A DNA stretch of 7,373 nt, taken from Candidatus Pygmaiobacter gallistercoris. GTDB taxonomy: Bacteria; Bacillota; Clostridia; Oscillospirales; Ruminococcaceae. Below the pieces are notes generated by a model. That model was not told where the DNA came from. It did not search any database and saw nothing but the letters and a program-made list of their open reading frames with translations. Every line of letters begins with the position of its first letter. Position 1 is the first letter of the stretch. Shown piece after piece: positions 6,531 through 7,373 of the stretch. The stretch lies in contig DXIA01000115.1 of NCBI GenBank assembly GCA_019113125.1, forward strand, positions 1 to 7,373, in the 5' to 3' direction. The translations under genes were made by a program, and so were the position numbers.

Positions 6531-6549
6531 TTTTCAGAAAATCTTCAGA
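6531..6549. repeat. Palindrome TTTTCAGAAAA and repeated TTCAGA between divergent promoters
   Basis: TTTTC-A-GAAAA (6531-6541) is a perfect inverted repeat. TTCAGA occurs at 6533-6538 and again at 6544-6549, 11 bp apart, about one helical turn. The pair lies between the -35 regions of the malic enzyme and VanZ-like promoters, where a regulator could touch both. AT-rich short repeats arise by chance, so this is only a candidate site. Confidence 0.3.
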
Positions 6550-6555
6550 GTTTCT

Positions 6556-6586
6556 TTGTCTGTTCTTCGATTTTTTCCGGTATACT
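6556..6586 (+). promoter_or_regulatory. Probable promoter of the VanZ-like gene
   Basis: Plus strand: -10 TATACT (6581-6586) and a -35 candidate TTGTCT (6556-6561), but the 19-nt spacer is longer than ideal. Transcript start would be near 6593, about 24 nt before the TTG start. It faces away from the malic enzyme promoter. Confidence 0.5.
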
Positions 6587-6616
6587 GGGGGCAGTTTCGC
6601 AAAAGGGGGGATCTGC

Positions 6617-7222
6617 TTGAAGAATCTGCTGCTTGAGGGGTACGGCTTTGCCTGCTGCTGCCTGCCGCCGGCGCTGCTCTTTTTCGCGCGCCGGTCGGAG
6701 CGGAGCAGCCGGGGCCGGCGCGCCCTCTTCGCCCTCTTTCTCTGCTACCTCGGCGCGGTCTTCTCGATCACCGGCGCCGGTACCCTCTACGATCTCATCG
6801 CCCGAAATTTCGCCCTCTCGTTTTACCAGAGCAACCTCACCCCATTTGCCTCCCCGTTTCTCTCGTCGGGGTACCTGTTGAATATCCTGCTGTTTGTGCC
6901 GCTCGGGCTGCTGGCCGTTCTGCTCTGGCCGGGACGGGGATGCACAGCGGCGGCGGTCGGCTGTGGATTTTTCTTCTCCCTCGCCATCGAGTGCAGCCAG
7001 CTGTACAACAACCGGTTCACCGACCTCGACGACCTCACCGCCAACACCCTCGGCGCGCTGGTGGGGGCACTGGTCGCGCTCGCGGTGCAAAAACTGTTGT
7101 TCCGCCGCAGACCGGCGGCGCGGCCGCCCCTCTCCCCCGCCCTCTATCTCACGGCGGCGTTTCTCGGCCGGTTTCTGCTCTTTGCCGAGCTGCGGGCGGC
7201 CGGGTGGCTCTACGGGTTTTAA
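6617..7222 (+). CDS. VanZ-like family membrane protein
   Basis: 201-residue polytopic membrane protein of the VanZ-like family. Hydrophobic segments are seen near 5-24, 37-55, 87-104, 110-126, 141-158 and 175-191. The family signature is present: NILLFVPLG (89-97), AIECSQLY (123-130), and R-x-x-D-x-D-D-L-x-x-N-T-L-G-A at 133-147. The arginine-rich loop (25-35) is probably cytoplasmic. VanZ itself gives low teicoplanin resistance by an unclear mechanism, and most chromosomal homologues have no known role, so I assign family only. The start is TTG at 6617 with AAGGGGGG about 6 nt upstream; there is no ATG or GTG near it in frame. The gene is on the opposite strand from its neighbours, and no clear plus-strand terminator follows the TAA. 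Confidence 0.85.
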   Translation: MKNLLLEGYGFACCCLPPALLFFARRSERSSRGRRALFALFLCYLGAVFSITGAGTLYDLIARNFALSFYQSNLTPFASPFLSSGYLLNILLFVPLGLLAVLLWPGRGCTAAAVGCGFFFSLAIECSQLYNNRFTDLDDLTANTLGALVGALVALAVQKLLFRRRPAARPPLSPALYLTAAFLGRFLLFAELRAAGWLYGF

Positions 7223-7267
7223 AAACAAAAAGAGAGCGGCAGAAAGGTGTGGCAGAATAAGAAAACA

Positions 7268-7304
7268 ACGCCGTAAAAAGGCCGCTTTTGCGCGGCTGCG
7301 GCGT
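7268..7304 (-). terminator. Possible intrinsic terminator for a gene beyond the right edge
   Basis: Minus-strand RNA: inner stem GCCGC/GCGGC (7296-7292 with 7285-7281), loop GCAAAA, then five U (7279-7275). An outer stem ACGCCG/CGGCGU (7304-7299 with 7273-7268) encloses it. The inner stem is short, so efficiency is uncertain. The orientation fits a gene entering from the right, converging on the VanZ-like gene. Confidence 0.45.
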
Positions 7305-7373
7305 CAAAACGTCTCGACAACCACAAAGGGTGCCTTCGACGCTTTTCCTTGCACCCGCATCAAAATCGACCTT
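7304..7373 (-). CDS. Possible C-terminal end of a gene entering from the right
   Basis: The minus-strand frame from 7372 reads 22 residues, ending in KASKAPFVVVETF, then TGA at 7306-7304. The stop touches the start of the predicted terminator hairpin, which is what a real gene end looks like. The stretch is too short to assign a family. Another frame is also open through this region, so the call is weak. Confidence 0.25.
   Translation of the reverse strand, partial: RSILMRVQGKASKAPFVVVETF

Noticed and set aside
6545..7228. 227-codon minus-strand frame opposite the VanZ-like gene
   Set aside because: Low-complexity Glu/Arg/Gly-rich translation; the plus strand shows membrane segments and the VanZ-family signature.

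Overview
The window is GC-rich, with strong consensus sigma-A type promoters, AGGAGG-like Shine-Dalgarno sites, TTG starts and Firmicutes-type families (BlaI/M56 pair, VanY- and VanZ-like proteins, short malic enzyme). This fits a high-GC low-oxygen Firmicute, probably a clostridial (Oscillospiraceae-like) gut bacterium. The lineage is inferred from family resemblance only, not from a marker gene.

Layout, right to left, because nearly everything is on the minus strand. From 6428 down to 2803 runs a four-gene unit: malic enzyme (5235-6428), ribosomal protein L11 methyltransferase prmA (4291-5220), 16S rRNA methyltransferase rsmE (3557-4294) and a lipoprotein VanY-type D,D-carboxypeptidase (2803-3522). 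Its genes are 14 nt apart, overlapping by 4 nt, and 34 nt apart. A strong extended -10 promoter lies at 6492-6520 and a near-perfect intrinsic terminator at 2752-2793. Next comes an autoregulated unit: a BlaI/MecI-type repressor (2250-2621) that overlaps by 4 nt an M56 (BlaR1-like) membrane metalloprotease (877-2253). Its promoter carries two matching palindromic operators, one between -35 and -10 and one over the start of the transcript. The last minus-strand gene is a DeoD-like nucleoside phosphorylase (3-731) with its own promoter.

On the plus strand, divergent from the malic enzyme, is a VanZ-like membrane protein (6617-7222). At the right edge, a minus-strand hairpin with a T-run and a possible 22-residue C-terminus suggest a convergent gene that mostly lies outside the window.

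The most interesting part is the BlaI/M56 module. The M56 protein keeps the zinc protease motif but ends in a ~150-residue domain with no recognisable penicillin-binding sensor, and the operator half-site CTCTAA/TTAGAG differs from the classical BlaI/MecI TACA/TGTA core. This is a signal-transducing protease-repressor pair of known architecture, but its signal cannot be read from the sequence. The nucleoside phosphorylase is also odd: the position of the catalytic Asp of E. coli DeoD is occupied by Thr. I found no CRISPR array, tRNA, rRNA, IS element or phage gene.
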